64,000 nt of DNA from positions 124,001-188,000 of the forward strand of contig CCMH01000009.1 of the NCBI GenBank assembly GCA_000751595.1. The letters run 5' to 3'. Shown here piece by piece: positions 1 through 8,840 of this stretch. Each line of letters starts with the position of its first letter. Position 1 is the stretch's first letter. A program made the translations under genes and the position numbers. The DNA comes from Weeksella massiliensis (GTDB lineage Bacteria > Bacteroidota > Bacteroidia > Flavobacteriales > Weeksellaceae). The notes below the pieces were generated by a model. The model was given only the letters and a program-made list of their open reading frames with translations. It was not told the origin of the DNA and ran no database searches.

Positions 1-1425
1 TGAACTTAAGTTTTTCGAAATATATTGGTAGAATGAATTATTGAACAGAATAATATTTTCGTAGCTACGCCAATTCGTATCAAGATTTTCTATTTGTATC
101 GACGGAATTTGTTGCTCGATATTGATCATTAGATTCGGATTTCCTCCTCGCCAACGATATATCGACTGTTTTACGTCGCCAACCAACATAATGGTATCGT
201 TTTGGGAATAAGCATTTTCGATCAGCGGAAACAAATTTTTCCATTGCAAAGTCGAGGTATCCTGAAACTCATCAATAAAATAATGTTTGAATTTACTCCC
301 TATTTTTTCATAAATAAAAGGACTTGGCTGATTTTGAATATGTTTACTGATCAGCGTGTTAAATTCATTGATTAATAGAAGATTATTTTCTTTTTTGATT
401 TCTTCTAAGGCTTTTGTAATCTCGTTATTGAGACTCAATCCCTGAATGTTTTTTTGCAATGCATTGTAGAATATATTTTTCTGATTGAGCTGCGTCACAG
501 CTTGATACAAAAGATTGAGTTCTCCGATCACTGGAACAATGTGCGGATTTTTTTCGTTATATTCACCGTCGAGGGTTTTCTGAGAATAAGAATTTAGATT
601 AACAATTTCTTTGCTTTTGTAATTGTTGTATTTACTGAAAAAACTTCCGATTCCTTTTGATTTTTGAGGAAAATCATTCACGGATAAATTATGTGATTTC
701 AGTAGTTCGTCAAATGCAATATAAATAGTATGATAATCGTCGTAAAGCTCTTTACGTTTTTCGATCAGTGTTTGTCGGAACTTCGTAAAATCGTGTAAAC
801 TCAACGAATTCATTTTGTTCAATTCTTCTAAATGCACATCGTTGGCTAAGTCTTTGGCTAGATTTTTTAGCGCATACCGAATATCCCAAGAAGTATCTTC
901 TTCCATATTGCTCAACGACATCTCGAGAATAGTTTGAGTGAGTTCTTTGTCTTTTCCGATTTTAGAATACACAAAATTTACTGCTTCTTCAATCAAAACT
1001 TTGATGTCCATTTCTACATCAAAACTCATTGATAATCCCAAATCTTGCGCAAAAGCTTTGATCAGTCGAAGGTTGAATTTATCTATTGTACTGATTGAAA
1101 ACTTAGAATATTTATGCAAAATAGAAGTCAGAATTCGATCCGATTTTTGTTGAATTTCATCAACAGAAAGACCAGTGTCTTTTGCAATTCCCTGTATATA
1201 ATCGCTTTGTTTATTGGTAGGATCTGCCAGCTCTTTTAGGTTGAGAAGAATTCTTTCTTTCATCTCAGTTGCTGCCTTGTTGGTAAAAGTAATTGCCAAA
1301 ATATATTCGAACCAATTATCGCGCGAATTTTGCAATAAAATAATCAGTAAATTTCTTACTAACGTATAGGTTTTTCCTGCGCCCGCAGAGGCGTTGTAAA
1401 GTTTAAAATCTCCCGCTTGTATCAT
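1..1425 (-). CDS. UvrD/AddA-like ATP-dependent helicase, N-terminal part (gene runs off the left edge)
   Basis: The minus strand is open for 475 codons from an ATG at 1425 to the window edge, so the C-terminal part is missing. The N-terminus carries a Walker A loop (ASAGAGKTYTLV, about residues 14-25), motif Ia (ITFTNKAATEMKERI) and the FSISTIDKF segment typical of the superfamily 1 UvrD/RecB/AddA group. Near the left edge come VGDVKQSIYRWRGG (motif III region) and the LDTNWRS motif IV. The size and the long, divergent middle fit the exonuclease/helicase subunit of a RecBCD/AddAB-like recombination complex better than UvrD itself. A nuclease domain would lie off-window and cannot be seen. A bidirectional terminator at 1503-1526 separates it from the upstream gene. 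Confidence 0.85.
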   Translation of the reverse strand, partial: MIQAGDFKLYNASAGAGKTYTLVRNLLIILLQNSRDNWFEYILAITFTNKAATEMKERILLNLKELADPTNKQSDYIQGIAKDTGLSVDEIQQKSDRILTSILHKYSKFSISTIDKFNLRLIKAFAQDLGLSMSFDVEMDIKVLIEEAVNFVYSKIGKDKELTQTILEMSLSNMEEDTSWDIRYALKNLAKDLANDVHLEELNKMNSLSLHDFTKFRQTLIEKRKELYDDYHTIYIAFDELLKSHNLSVNDFPQKSKGIGSFFSKYNNYKSKEIVNLNSYSQKTLDGEYNEKNPHIVPVIGELNLLYQAVTQLNQKNIFYNALQKNIQGLSLNNEITKALEEIKKENNLLLINEFNTLISKHIQNQPSPFIYEKIGSKFKHYFIDEFQDTSTLQWKNLFPLIENAYSQNDTIMLVGDVKQSIYRWRGGNPNLMINIEQQIPSIQIENLDTNWRSYENIILFNNSFYQYISKNLSS

Positions 1426-1502
1426 AGCTGAAAAGTAAGCTTTTTTCAGAGAAATAAAAAACCAATTTCGGGTAGGAGAGAAGAAGAAAATAGGCAATAA
1501 AA

Positions 1503-1526
1503 AAACCGCTAATGAATTAGCGGTTT
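1503..1526. terminator. Intrinsic terminator, 11-bp perfect stem
   Basis: AAACCGCTAAT and ATTAGCGGTTT pair perfectly around a 2-nt loop and are flanked by A and T runs on both sides. It ends transcription of the minus-strand barrel gene at 1552-2166. Confidence 0.85.
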
Positions 1527-1551
1527 CAAAAAAAACTAAATTATGTGTGTT

Positions 1552-2166
1552 TTAGAATTTGTATGTAAGACCAAATTTAGCTGTGTCGAAGAAGTTATCG
1601 AACGCGTTGATGTTACCGTTGAAGTTAGAAACTGATTTTCCACCGTCAACTTTAACTGAGTTGTAAGAAATAACATCTCCTAAAACAAAGTTGATTGCCA
1701 TTTTGTTGGTCAAGAAATAGTTCATCCCTAAAGAGAATCCTGAACTAAATCCGTCAGCTTTGATTTCTTCTGTTGCTAAATCTTCGTATTTTACGTTGGT
1801 ATAACCAAAGTTGATTTCAGCAAAAGTTTTGAAACGTTGTCCTAAATCTAAGAAATAGTAACGTCCGAAAACTCCTAAATCATACGTGTTGATTTTTTCT
1901 GTTTGTACTCCGTCAACTTTTGTTTTGTCTGTTCCAAAACCAGCTGCGATACCTACTGCAAATTTGTCTGTTGCAAAGTATCCTACTTTCGGAGTGAAAG
2001 TAAATTTATTGATTTTTTCGTCTGTGTTTTTGTCGTTAGAAGAGTTGAATCCTAAGTTTCCTTCTACAATTACATTCCCTTTTTCAAATCCAAAAGAATC
2101 TACTTCTTGTGCTTGTACATTAGCTCCTAAAGCTAAAACTGAAGCTGCTAAGATTAATTTTTTCAT
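1552..2166 (-). CDS. Exported outer-membrane beta-barrel protein (porin-like, OMP_b-brl family)
   Basis: 204 aa with a clean signal peptide (MKKLILAASVLALGANVQAQ). The mature part is built of alternating amphipathic strands rich in Tyr/Phe/Gly (KVGYFATDKFAVGIAAGFG, GRYYFLDLG, FAEINFGYTNV, SLGMNYFLTNKMAINFVLG) and ends in the aromatic residue F (TYKF), which is typical of a small 8-stranded outer-membrane barrel assembled by BAM. No ligand can be inferred. It is a single-gene unit: it has its own -7 box at 2190-2197 and a strong terminator downstream. Confidence 0.85.
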   Translation of the reverse strand: MKKLILAASVLALGANVQAQEVDSFGFEKGNVIVEGNLGFNSSNDKNTDEKINKFTFTPKVGYFATDKFAVGIAAGFGTDKTKVDGVQTEKINTYDLGVFGRYYFLDLGQRFKTFAEINFGYTNVKYEDLATEEIKADGFSSGFSLGMNYFLTNKMAINFVLGDVISYNSVKVDGGKSVSNFNGNINAFDNFFDTAKFGLTYKF

Positions 2167-2189
2167 AATTTTATATCTAAATCTTGCAG

Positions 2190-2197
2190 CAAAATTA
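2190..2197 (-). promoter_or_regulatory. -7 promoter box TAATTTTG for the barrel gene
   Basis: It matches the Bacteroidota -7 consensus TAnnTTTG, 23 nt before the ATG at 2166. No clear -33 TTG is seen at the expected distance. Confidence 0.55.
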
Positions 2198-2292
2198 CAG
2201 CCTTCCTCAGATGTGAAAAATGATAAAAATTAGGATAAATTATTTGATTATCCTATTAAATTTTTATTAAGAAATTGTAAAGTTTATTGCAT

Positions 2293-3522
2293 TTATCGTA
2301 ATTTTTGTAGGATGATTTTTGTGGCAATTGGTTGATTGTTAATGTATTTACGAGAGTTATTGCCCATCTTGTTTCTCAGTGCCGAATCGCTCATTAATTT
2401 TGTCAAAACTTCATCAAATTCTTCTTGATTACTGATAGAAATCACGTTTTTATTTTCGATTTGATCCACCGCTTCCTGAAATTTTTGATATTTCGGACCA
2501 ATTATAATCGGTTTTCCATACGTTGCGGCCTCCAAAGTGTTATGAATTCCCGATCCGAAACCTCCTCCGATATAAACAATGTCGGCCAAGGCATAAATTT
2601 TACTCAATAAACCTATCGTATCCACAATTAGAATAGACGAGGATTTGTCTTCTTTTCGGTAGGATGAATAACGTGCGGCTTCCGGAAACTTTTGTTGCAA
2701 CTTTTCGATTGCTTTTTCATCTACTTCGTGCGGAGCAAATAAAATACGCCAATCGCTAGGAAGTGGATTTTGAGAAAAATAGGAAACAAACAATTCTTCA
2801 TCCTTTGGCCAAGAACTGCCTACAACTATTAAATGGTGTTGATTTTTGAACCGTAGGATTTTTTCATCTTCTAATTTTTCTTCCAATAATTTTTTCACTC
2901 GATCGAAGCGCGTATCTCCAGAAATCGTTACTTGATCGATTTGGATGTGATGCAATAATTGTTTCGACTCTTCATTTTGCACAAAGAAATGAGTCATTTT
3001 TCTGAGTTGTTTCGCAAACCAATTCTTTCCATCGAACCAAAAAAAGTTTTGTTGTTTTCTGAAAATTGCAGAAATCACATACATCGGTATTTTTTTCTTG
3101 TCCAATGCTTGTAGCATATTATACCAATATTCATACTTCACCAAAATAAGCATTTCGGGATGTAGAAGTTCTACCAAACGCTGCATGTTTTTGGGTGTGT
3201 CAAGCGGAAGATAAAAGATATAATCGGCACCTGGGTAGTTTTTTCTAACTTCGAAACCCGAAGGAGAAAAAAAAGATAAAGCCAAAGTATGGTTTGGGTA
3301 TTCTTCTCGTAAAGCTTCTAAAACAGGACGACCTTGCTCGAATTCGCCAAGTGAAGAACAATGCATCCACACTACTCGATCACTGCTCGAAATGGCTTGG
3401 GTTAATTTTGCTTCCCAATTCTTTCTGCCATTGACCCAAAGTTTCGCTTTCGGATGAAATAAAGAAGCTACTTTTAGCATCCAACCATAGAGTTGAATGA
3501 ATATGTTATAAAATAGTTGCAT
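2293..3522 (-). CDS. waaA: 3-deoxy-D-manno-octulosonic acid (Kdo) transferase
   Basis: 409 aa, the usual length for KdtA/WaaA, the inner-membrane GT30 enzyme that adds Kdo to lipid IVA from CMP-Kdo. It starts with the short membrane-associated segment MQLFYNIFIQLYGWML and has the family landmarks VWMHCSSLGEFEQGRPV, SFFSPSGFEVRKNYPGADYIFYLPLDTP and the C-terminal donor-binding GGGFGSGIHNTLEAATYGKPIIIGP. I chose the ATG at 3522 over a TTG three codons upstream because the latter lies in the promoter. A -7 box ends 6 nt before this ATG, so the mRNA is probably leaderless. The gene is divergent from the aminotransferase gene. Confidence 0.95.
   Translation of the reverse strand: MQLFYNIFIQLYGWMLKVASLFHPKAKLWVNGRKNWEAKLTQAISSSDRVVWMHCSSLGEFEQGRPVLEALREEYPNHTLALSFFSPSGFEVRKNYPGADYIFYLPLDTPKNMQRLVELLHPEMLILVKYEYWYNMLQALDKKKIPMYVISAIFRKQQNFFWFDGKNWFAKQLRKMTHFFVQNEESKQLLHHIQIDQVTISGDTRFDRVKKLLEEKLEDEKILRFKNQHHLIVVGSSWPKDEELFVSYFSQNPLPSDWRILFAPHEVDEKAIEKLQQKFPEAARYSSYRKEDKSSSILIVDTIGLLSKIYALADIVYIGGGFGSGIHNTLEAATYGKPIIIGPKYQKFQEAVDQIENKNVISISNQEEFDEVLTKLMSDSALRNKMGNNSRKYINNQPIATKIILQKLR
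2656..2670. repeat. Copy of the recurrent word TTTCGGTAGGATGAA, inside waaA
   Basis: Exact 15-bp match to the intergenic word. On the coding strand it encodes Ser-Ser-Tyr-Arg-Lys. Confidence 0.7.
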
Positions 3523-3528
3523 TGTGCA

Positions 3529-3536
3529 CAAAGTTA
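3529..3536 (-). promoter_or_regulatory. -7 box TAACTTTG of waaA, implying a leaderless mRNA
   Basis: TAnnTTTG match with exactly 6 nt between its G and the waaA ATG. Since the start of transcription normally lies a few bases past this box, it should fall on or next to the ATG. Confidence 0.6.
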
Positions 3537-3558
3537 CAGATAAATGTAGATGTTTTTG

Positions 3559-3566
3559 TACATTTG
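3559..3566 (+). promoter_or_regulatory. -7 box TACATTTG for the aminotransferase-galE unit
   Basis: TAnnTTTG match 26 nt before the ATG at 3593. It lies back to back with the waaA promoter within about 40 bp. Confidence 0.55.
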
Positions 3567-3592
3567 TTTCGTTTAAAGAAGAACAGATTCTT

Positions 3593-4708
3593 ATGAAAAA
3601 AATTCAGATGGTTGACTTACAAAGTCAATATCAAAATATCAAAACGGCTGTAGATTCATCAATTCAGAATGTTATAGAATCAGCTGCTTTTATCAACGGT
3701 CCGACTGTAAAAGAATTCCAAACAAAACTTGAAGAATATTTAGATGTTAAGCACGTAATTCCTTGCGGAAACGGTACAGATGCTTTGCAAATCGCTTTGA
3801 TGTCGTTGGATTTAGAACACGGAGACGAAGTTATTACTGCAGATTTCACTTTCGCTGCGACCGTAGAAGTTATTAATTTATTAGGATTAAACTCGAAATT
3901 GGTCGATGTAGATTACGAAACGTTTACCATTGATATTGATCGATTGAAAGCAGCAATTACTCCAAAAACTAAAGCCATTATTCCTGTTCATCTTTTCGGG
4001 CAATGTGCCAATATGGACGCAATCTTAGAAGTTGCGAAAGAACATAATTTGTATGTAATCGAAGATACTGCACAAGCAATCGGAGCAAAATACAAAGGAA
4101 AAGCAGCCGGAACGATCGGGGATATAGGTTGTACTTCTTTTTTCCCATCAAAAAACTTAGGATGTTATGGAGATGGTGGAGCAATTTTTACCAACAATGA
4201 CGAGTTAGCCCACAAATTGCGCGGAATCGTGAATCATGGAATGTACAAACGTTATTACCATGACGAAATCGGAGTTAATTCTCGTTTGGATAGTATTCAG
4301 GCAGCAGTTTTGGGAGTGAAATTACCTTATTTGGATTCATATAATGAAGCAAGACAAAAAGCTGCAAATTTTTACAACACAGCTTTCGAAGAAATAGACG
4401 AATTGTTGACGCCTGTTACAGCAGACGATTCTACCCATGTTTTTCATCAATATACGTTGCGTGTGATGAACGGAAAACGAAATGACTTACAAGCTTTTTT
4501 AACCGAAAAAGAAATTCCGGCCATGATCTATTATCCTGTTCCGTTGCGTAAACAAAAAGCGTATGACAATGGACATTATGCAGATGAAGATTTCCCGAAT
4601 ACAAATCGATTAATCGAAGAGGTTATTTCTTTGCCAATGCATACAGAATTAACGGACGAGCAATTGACTTATATTACAGAGAGTGTAAAACAATTTTTCG
4701 CACAATAA
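3593..4708 (+). CDS. DegT/DnrJ/EryC1/StrS-family sugar aminotransferase
   Basis: 371 aa PLP-dependent enzyme that transfers an amino group to a nucleotide-linked keto sugar during surface-polysaccharide synthesis. Family motifs: PCGNGTDALQIAL (cofactor phosphate site), VIPVHLFGQCANMD, VIEDTAQAIGAKYKG with the PLP-binding Asp, and TSFFPSKNLGCYGDGGA with the Schiff-base Lys. The N-terminus (MVDLQSQYQNIK) and the overall sequence resemble the WbpE/WlbC type (UDP-3-keto-GlcNAcA aminotransferase), but the substrate is an inference. I used the ATG at 3593, not the longer reading frame, because upstream codons overlap the promoter. galE follows after 36 nt. Confidence 0.9.
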   Translation: MKKIQMVDLQSQYQNIKTAVDSSIQNVIESAAFINGPTVKEFQTKLEEYLDVKHVIPCGNGTDALQIALMSLDLEHGDEVITADFTFAATVEVINLLGLNSKLVDVDYETFTIDIDRLKAAITPKTKAIIPVHLFGQCANMDAILEVAKEHNLYVIEDTAQAIGAKYKGKAAGTIGDIGCTSFFPSKNLGCYGDGGAIFTNNDELAHKLRGIVNHGMYKRYYHDEIGVNSRLDSIQAAVLGVKLPYLDSYNEARQKAANFYNTAFEEIDELLTPVTADDSTHVFHQYTLRVMNGKRNDLQAFLTEKEIPAMIYYPVPLRKQKAYDNGHYADEDFPNTNRLIEEVISLPMHTELTDEQLTYITESVKQFFAQ

Positions 4709-4744
4709 TTTATTTTTCAATTATTAATCGCCTAATAAATCGAT

Positions 4745-5761
4745 ATGAATAAAATTTTAGTAACCGGTGGACTCGGCTACATAGGTTCGCATACTGTGGT
4801 GCAGCTTTTAGAGGCAGGTTATGAAGTTGTCGTTATTGATGACTTGTCGAATGCACAAGAAACAATGAAGCAACGCATAGAAAGTATTACCCATAAATCT
4901 TTCGATTTTTATAATTTTGATTTGAAAGATCAAGAGCAAGTAAACTTTTTTTTCAAAAACAATAAAATTGATGGAATCATTCATTTCGCTGCGCACAAAG
5001 CAGTGGGTGAATCGGTAGAATTTCCACTAAAATATTACCGAAACAATTTGGTAGGATTGCTGAATATTCTAGAGGCGATGGAAACTTTTCAGGTCGATTC
5101 TTTTATTTTTAGCTCGTCGTGTACCGTTTACGGACAAGCAGAAAAAATGCCGATTGACGAAAATACACCTACTCAACGTGCCGAATCTCCTTACGGAAAT
5201 ACCAAAAAAATAGGAGAAGAAATCTTAGAAGATTTTGTGGCCGTAAGTGGGAAATCGGTTATTGCGCTACGATATTTCAATCCGGTTGGAGCTCATCCTA
5301 CCGCTAAAATTGGCGAATTGCCACAAGGTGTACCCAATAATTTAGTGCCTTATGTAACGCAAACTGCAGCCGGAATTCGTCCGTTTTTATCGGTTTGGGG
5401 AAATGATTATCCTACCCGAGATGGAACGCCAATCCGAGATTATATTGATGTGAATGATTTGGCTGATGCTCATGTTAAAGCAATTCGTCGATTAGTAGAA
5501 AAGAAAAATAAAAAGAATTACGAAATCTTCAATCTTGGTACAGGACGTGGTTCTACGGTTTTAGAAGTTATTTTAGCTTTCGAAGAAGCCACCGGAATCA
5601 CCATTCCATATCAAATAAAAGAGCGTCGAGCGGGAGATATTATCGAGGCGTTTGCTGATAATCGTTTGGCAAAAAAGGAGCTCGATTGGGAACCTACAAT
5701 CTCTCTGGAAACTTCTTTGCGCAATGCTTGGAAGTGGGAAGAAAATCTAAAGAAAAATTAA
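4745..5761 (+). CDS. galE: UDP-glucose 4-epimerase
   Basis: 338 aa, standard length for GalE, the NAD-dependent SDR enzyme that interconverts UDP-glucose/UDP-galactose (or the N-acetyl forms). The Rossmann motif GGLGYIGSHTVVQLLEAGY is at the N-terminus, and the catalytic Tyr150-x3-Lys154 (SPYGNTKK) follows FSSSCTVYG. RYFNPVGAHPTAKIGE and the GDIIEAFADNRLAKKELDW C-terminal motif are also present. It is downstream of the sugar aminotransferase, suggesting nucleotide-sugar supply for surface glycans, and ends at a terminator shared with the convergent NlpE gene. Confidence 0.95.
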   Translation: MNKILVTGGLGYIGSHTVVQLLEAGYEVVVIDDLSNAQETMKQRIESITHKSFDFYNFDLKDQEQVNFFFKNNKIDGIIHFAAHKAVGESVEFPLKYYRNNLVGLLNILEAMETFQVDSFIFSSSCTVYGQAEKMPIDENTPTQRAESPYGNTKKIGEEILEDFVAVSGKSVIALRYFNPVGAHPTAKIGELPQGVPNNLVPYVTQTAAGIRPFLSVWGNDYPTRDGTPIRDYIDVNDLADAHVKAIRRLVEKKNKKNYEIFNLGTGRGSTVLEVILAFEEATGITIPYQIKERRAGDIIEAFADNRLAKKELDWEPTISLETSLRNAWKWEENLKKN

Positions 5762-5790
5762 AATTCAATGATTGTTCAATAAAAGAAAAA

Positions 5791-5809
5791 AACCTCCTAA
5801 ATGGAGGTT
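5791..5809. terminator. Bidirectional intrinsic terminator
   Basis: AACCTCC-TAAAT-GGAGGTT stem-loop with A run before and T run after. It lies between convergent galE and the NlpE-like gene. Confidence 0.85.
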
Positions 5810-5819
5810 TTTTTTATGT

Positions 5820-6278
5820 TTATTTTTTATCCAAAATATAATGTTCAGCCAATTCGCCGGTAATTTCATTGCCTTCTTGGTCGAGCATAAAAAGTTTATT
5901 TTCTCCAACTATAAAATTATAGACTTCATTATCTTTTAATTTTAGTTGGATTTTTCCACCATCTTCAGACCAAATAAAATTTCCTTTTTCTTCGAAAATA
6001 GATTCACGTTCCAAATATTCTTGTTTCATCGTAAAAGAACCATCTTGGTTTAGAACAATTGTCGTTTTGATGCCTGGGCAATCTGCACAAGGTAAAGTCC
6101 CTTCATAAGTTCCTTGCCAATCAACCGAATTACGAGAATTATGACCGTCAGAAACGGCAAGACTATCGGTTGTGTTTTCTGTTGGAGTTGTGTTTTCTTG
6201 GGTTTCTGATTGATTTTTGGGCTGACAACTCATCAGACCAACCGCTAAAAAGGCAACTGCGTAAAAAGTGTTTTTCAT
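5820..6278 (-). CDS. NlpE-like copper/envelope-stress lipoprotein
   Basis: 152 aa lipoprotein: the signal sequence ends in a lipobox (VGLMSC) and is followed by a low-complexity Thr/Glu/Asn linker. The folded part begins with WQGTYEGTLPCADCPGIKTTIVLNQDGSF, the hallmark of the NlpE N-terminal domain including the CxxC pair. It is a small beta-barrel, lipid-anchored to a membrane. In Enterobacteria NlpE signals surface and redox stress through Cpx. No Cpx genes are nearby, so only the domain assignment is firm. Single-gene unit. Confidence 0.85.
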   Translation of the reverse strand: MKNTFYAVAFLAVGLMSCQPKNQSETQENTTPTENTTDSLAVSDGHNSRNSVDWQGTYEGTLPCADCPGIKTTIVLNQDGSFTMKQEYLERESIFEEKGNFIWSEDGGKIQLKLKDNEVYNFIVGENKLFMLDQEGNEITGELAEHYILDKK

Positions 6279-6367
6279 TTTATTAGATTATTCTATCGAT
6301 TATTAAATTTAGTTACTATCAATTTCAAAACCTGTTCCAAAAAAGAATACCATCCTAAAAATTTTTG

Positions 6368-6382
6368 TTTCGGTAGGAGGAA
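6368..6382. repeat. Recurrent word, one mismatch (TTTCGGTAGGAGGAA)
   Basis: It lies in the 209-bp gap before lipA. The same gap holds partial inverted copies CATCCTA (6351-6357) and TTTCATCCTATC (6408-6419), so three word-like elements sit within 70 bp. Confidence 0.6.
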
Positions 6383-6487
6383 TCTCAAGAAAAGAAATCG
6401 ACATGAATTTCATCCTATCAAAATCCACCAAGTCGGAAGAAAGTTTTTTGAAAAAATAGTCGTAAATTAGCCAATCAATTGTAACGT

Positions 6488-7357
6488 ATGAATGTAGAAG
6501 TACAAGCCGATGGCCGTGTGAAAAAACCCGAGTGGTTGCGCGTAAAGTTACCAACGGGGCAGAAACATCGTGAGCTAAGAGGATTAGTGGATAAATATAA
6601 ACTCAACACCATTTGTCAGAGTGGAAGTTGCCCGAATATGGGCGAATGTTGGGGCGAAGGGACAGCTACGTTTATGATTTTAGGAAATGTATGTACCCGT
6701 TCATGTGGATTTTGTGGAGTGAAAACTGGTCGTCCCGAGCAAGTTGATTGGGCAGAACCCGAAAAAGTAGCTCGCTCGATAAAGTTGATGCAAATAAAGC
6801 ATGCGGTACTAACTTCTGTAGATCGTGACGATTTGAAGGATATGGGTTCGATTATTTGGGCAGAAACAATCCATGCTGTGAGAAGAATCAGTCCAGGAAC
6901 AACGATGGAAACTCTAATACCAGATTTTCAAGGTATAGAAAAACATATAGATCGAATTATAGAAGCCGCTCCAGAAGTTTTGTCGCATAATATGGAAACC
7001 GTTCGTCGTCTGACACGAGAAGTGAGAATCCAAGCGAAATACGACCGCTCGTTAGAAGTTCTTCGTTATGCCAAAGAAGCTGGCCAAAGAAGAACCAAAA
7101 CTGGAATTATGTTAGGGCTTGGTGAATTGGAAGAGGAAGTGTACGAAACCATACAAGAAGTTGCAGAAGCAAAAGTAGATGTAATTACGATCGGGCAATA
7201 TTTGCAACCGACTAAAAAGCATTTGCCATTGAAAGAATTCATTACTCCAGAGCAGTTCAAAAAATACGAAGATTTCGCAAGAGGTTTAGGTTTCCGACAT
7301 GTAGAATCTGGGCCGTTGGTTCGTTCGTCGTATCATGCAGAAAAACATATTTTATAA
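6488..7357 (+). CDS. lipA: Lipoyl synthase
   Basis: 289 aa radical-SAM enzyme that inserts two sulfurs into protein-bound octanoyl groups to make lipoate. It has both cluster motifs: the auxiliary-cluster cysteines Cys43, Cys48 and Cys54 (CQSGSCPNMGEC) and the SAM-cluster Cys69-x3-Cys73-x2-Cys76 (CTRSCGFC). The C-terminal VESGPLVRSSYHAEKH is also typical. Lipoate made here would serve the 2-oxoglutarate dehydrogenase E2 encoded at 38340-39572. lipB is not adjacent. A hairpin terminator follows at 7402-7428. Confidence 0.97.
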   Translation: MNVEVQADGRVKKPEWLRVKLPTGQKHRELRGLVDKYKLNTICQSGSCPNMGECWGEGTATFMILGNVCTRSCGFCGVKTGRPEQVDWAEPEKVARSIKLMQIKHAVLTSVDRDDLKDMGSIIWAETIHAVRRISPGTTMETLIPDFQGIEKHIDRIIEAAPEVLSHNMETVRRLTREVRIQAKYDRSLEVLRYAKEAGQRRTKTGIMLGLGELEEEVYETIQEVAEAKVDVITIGQYLQPTKKHLPLKEFITPEQFKKYEDFARGLGFRHVESGPLVRSSYHAEKHIL

Positions 7358-7401
7358 GATATTATTCATTTTTTTTGGATAGAATATAATAAGAAGCGAA
7401 G

Positions 7402-7428
7402 AAAGGGGAAAAGGATATTTTCCTCTTT
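7402..7428 (+). terminator. Intrinsic terminator of lipA
   Basis: AAAGGGGAAAA pairs with TTTTCCTCTTT (one G-T pair) around a GGATA loop, then a T run. Confidence 0.7.
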
Positions 7429-7483
7429 TTTTTGTATCTTGAAAAAGTGTTAGATAGGATAAAAACTAATTTATAGAAAAAAA

Positions 7484-7494
7484 CATCCTACCAA
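7484..7494. repeat. Partial recurrent word, complement orientation (CATCCTACCAA)
   Basis: 11-bp core in the lipA-cinA gap, 15 nt before the cinA ATG. An inverted partial copy (TAGGAT) lies about 25 bp upstream. Confidence 0.5.
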
Positions 7495-7508
7495 TAAAGA
7501 AAAAAATA

Positions 7509-8840
7509 ATGAATATAAAAGCCAGTATATTAACGATAGGAGATGAATTATTAATTGGTCAAGTGGTTGATACAAATTCGGCTTTCATCGCTCAATCGTT
7601 GACAAAAATTGGATTCGATATACAAGAAATAATTTCGGTAAAAGATGAAACAGTTCGCATAATCGAAGCGTTTACTCGAGCATTGACGCAGTCAGACGTC
7701 GTTTTGGTTAGCGGAGGTTTAGGGCCAACCCGCGACGACAAAACCAAACAAGCGCTATGTTTGTTGCTGGATTGTGAATTGAAATCGGACCCGAAAGTAC
7801 TGAAAAACATAACTCGATTATTCAAAAAAAGAGGCTACAAAACCGAACTCAATAAACTAAATAAAGAACAAGGGTTGGTGCCCGAAAAATCAATAGTCAT
7901 TGAAAATAGCGAAGGAACTGCACCTTGTTTATGGACCGAAATAGATGATAAAGTTTTGATAAACTTGCCGGGAGTTCCGTTTGAGATGAAGGCATTGATG
8001 CGAAAAAAAATCATACCAAAACTTCAGAAAAAATATACGTCCGATTCTATTTTTCATCATGACGTAATGATCCAAAAAATTACCGAAAGCGATTTGGCAA
8101 TTCTACTCGAAACATGGGAGAATAATTTACCCGAAACCATACAAATAGCTTATTTACCAAGCCGAGCAGCAATAGATTTACGCTTGACATCGATCGGAAA
8201 AACGAAACAAGATGCAAAAAGTCAGCTACAACCTTATCTGCAATCTTTGAAAAAAATTGTCAAACCTTATCTTTTGACAGCCTATTCTGGTAGGATAGAA
8301 GAGCGTATTGGAGCAATTTTGAAACAACAAAAAAGAACCATTTCTACTGCAGAAAGTTGTACCGGAGGATCTATTGCTCAATTATTAACATCGGTCAGTG
8401 GAAGTTCAGCGTATTTTGTAGGAAGTGTCGTAGCATATGCAACGGAAGTAAAAACCAATGTTTTACAAGTAAATAAAGCATTGATTGAAGACAAAACAGT
8501 GGTCTCTGAAGAAGTTGCTGTTGCGATGGCGAAAGGCGCAATAAAGAAATTGAAATCGAGTTTAGCAATCGCCACAACCGGAGTAGCTGGCCCCAACAAA
8601 GGGGAAGATGGAAAAGCCGTTGGCACTGCTTGGATAGCCGTTACCGATGGTAAAAAAACGCTTACCCAAGCTTGTTTTTATCCGTATATGGATAGAGAAG
8701 ATTTCACAAAAACCATTACAACAAATGCCTTGTTGCTCAGCATTCGATTTTTATTAGACAACAATAATCAAACAGCTAAACCAAAGCGAATTCAGAAAAA
8801 AAAGGTACAAAAGAATAAACAAGAGAAACAGAAAACTTAA
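7509..8840 (+). CDS. cinA: CinA: NMN deamidase / competence-damage-inducible family protein
   Basis: 443 aa two-domain protein. The N-terminal MoaB/MogA-like domain (COG1058, residues 1-170) contains ILTIGDELLIGQVVDTNSAFIA and VSGGLGPTRDDKT. The C-terminal PncC-type amidohydrolase domain (about 265-420) contains the STAESCTGGSIAQLLTSVSG active-site segment and TTGVAGPNKGEDGKAVGTAWIA. It recycles nicotinamide mononucleotide to nicotinic acid mononucleotide and in some bacteria is linked to competence and DNA repair. A Lys-rich tail (about 20 residues) extends beyond the usual end. It converges with rluD, with a 4-nt overlap of stop codons. Confidence 0.93.
   Translation: MNIKASILTIGDELLIGQVVDTNSAFIAQSLTKIGFDIQEIISVKDETVRIIEAFTRALTQSDVVLVSGGLGPTRDDKTKQALCLLLDCELKSDPKVLKNITRLFKKRGYKTELNKLNKEQGLVPEKSIVIENSEGTAPCLWTEIDDKVLINLPGVPFEMKALMRKKIIPKLQKKYTSDSIFHHDVMIQKITESDLAILLETWENNLPETIQIAYLPSRAAIDLRLTSIGKTKQDAKSQLQPYLQSLKKIVKPYLLTAYSGRIEERIGAILKQQKRTISTAESCTGGSIAQLLTSVSGSSAYFVGSVVAYATEVKTNVLQVNKALIEDKTVVSEEVAVAMAKGAIKKLKSSLAIATTGVAGPNKGEDGKAVGTAWIAVTDGKKTLTQACFYPYMDREDFTKTITTNALLLSIRFLLDNNNQTAKPKRIQKKKVQKNKQEKQKT

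Noticed and set aside
21-1425. Reading the left-edge gene as UvrD/Rep
   Set aside because: The N-terminus and spacing of motifs fit the longer AddA/RecB-like group; the deciding C-terminal part is off-window, so only the broad family is given.
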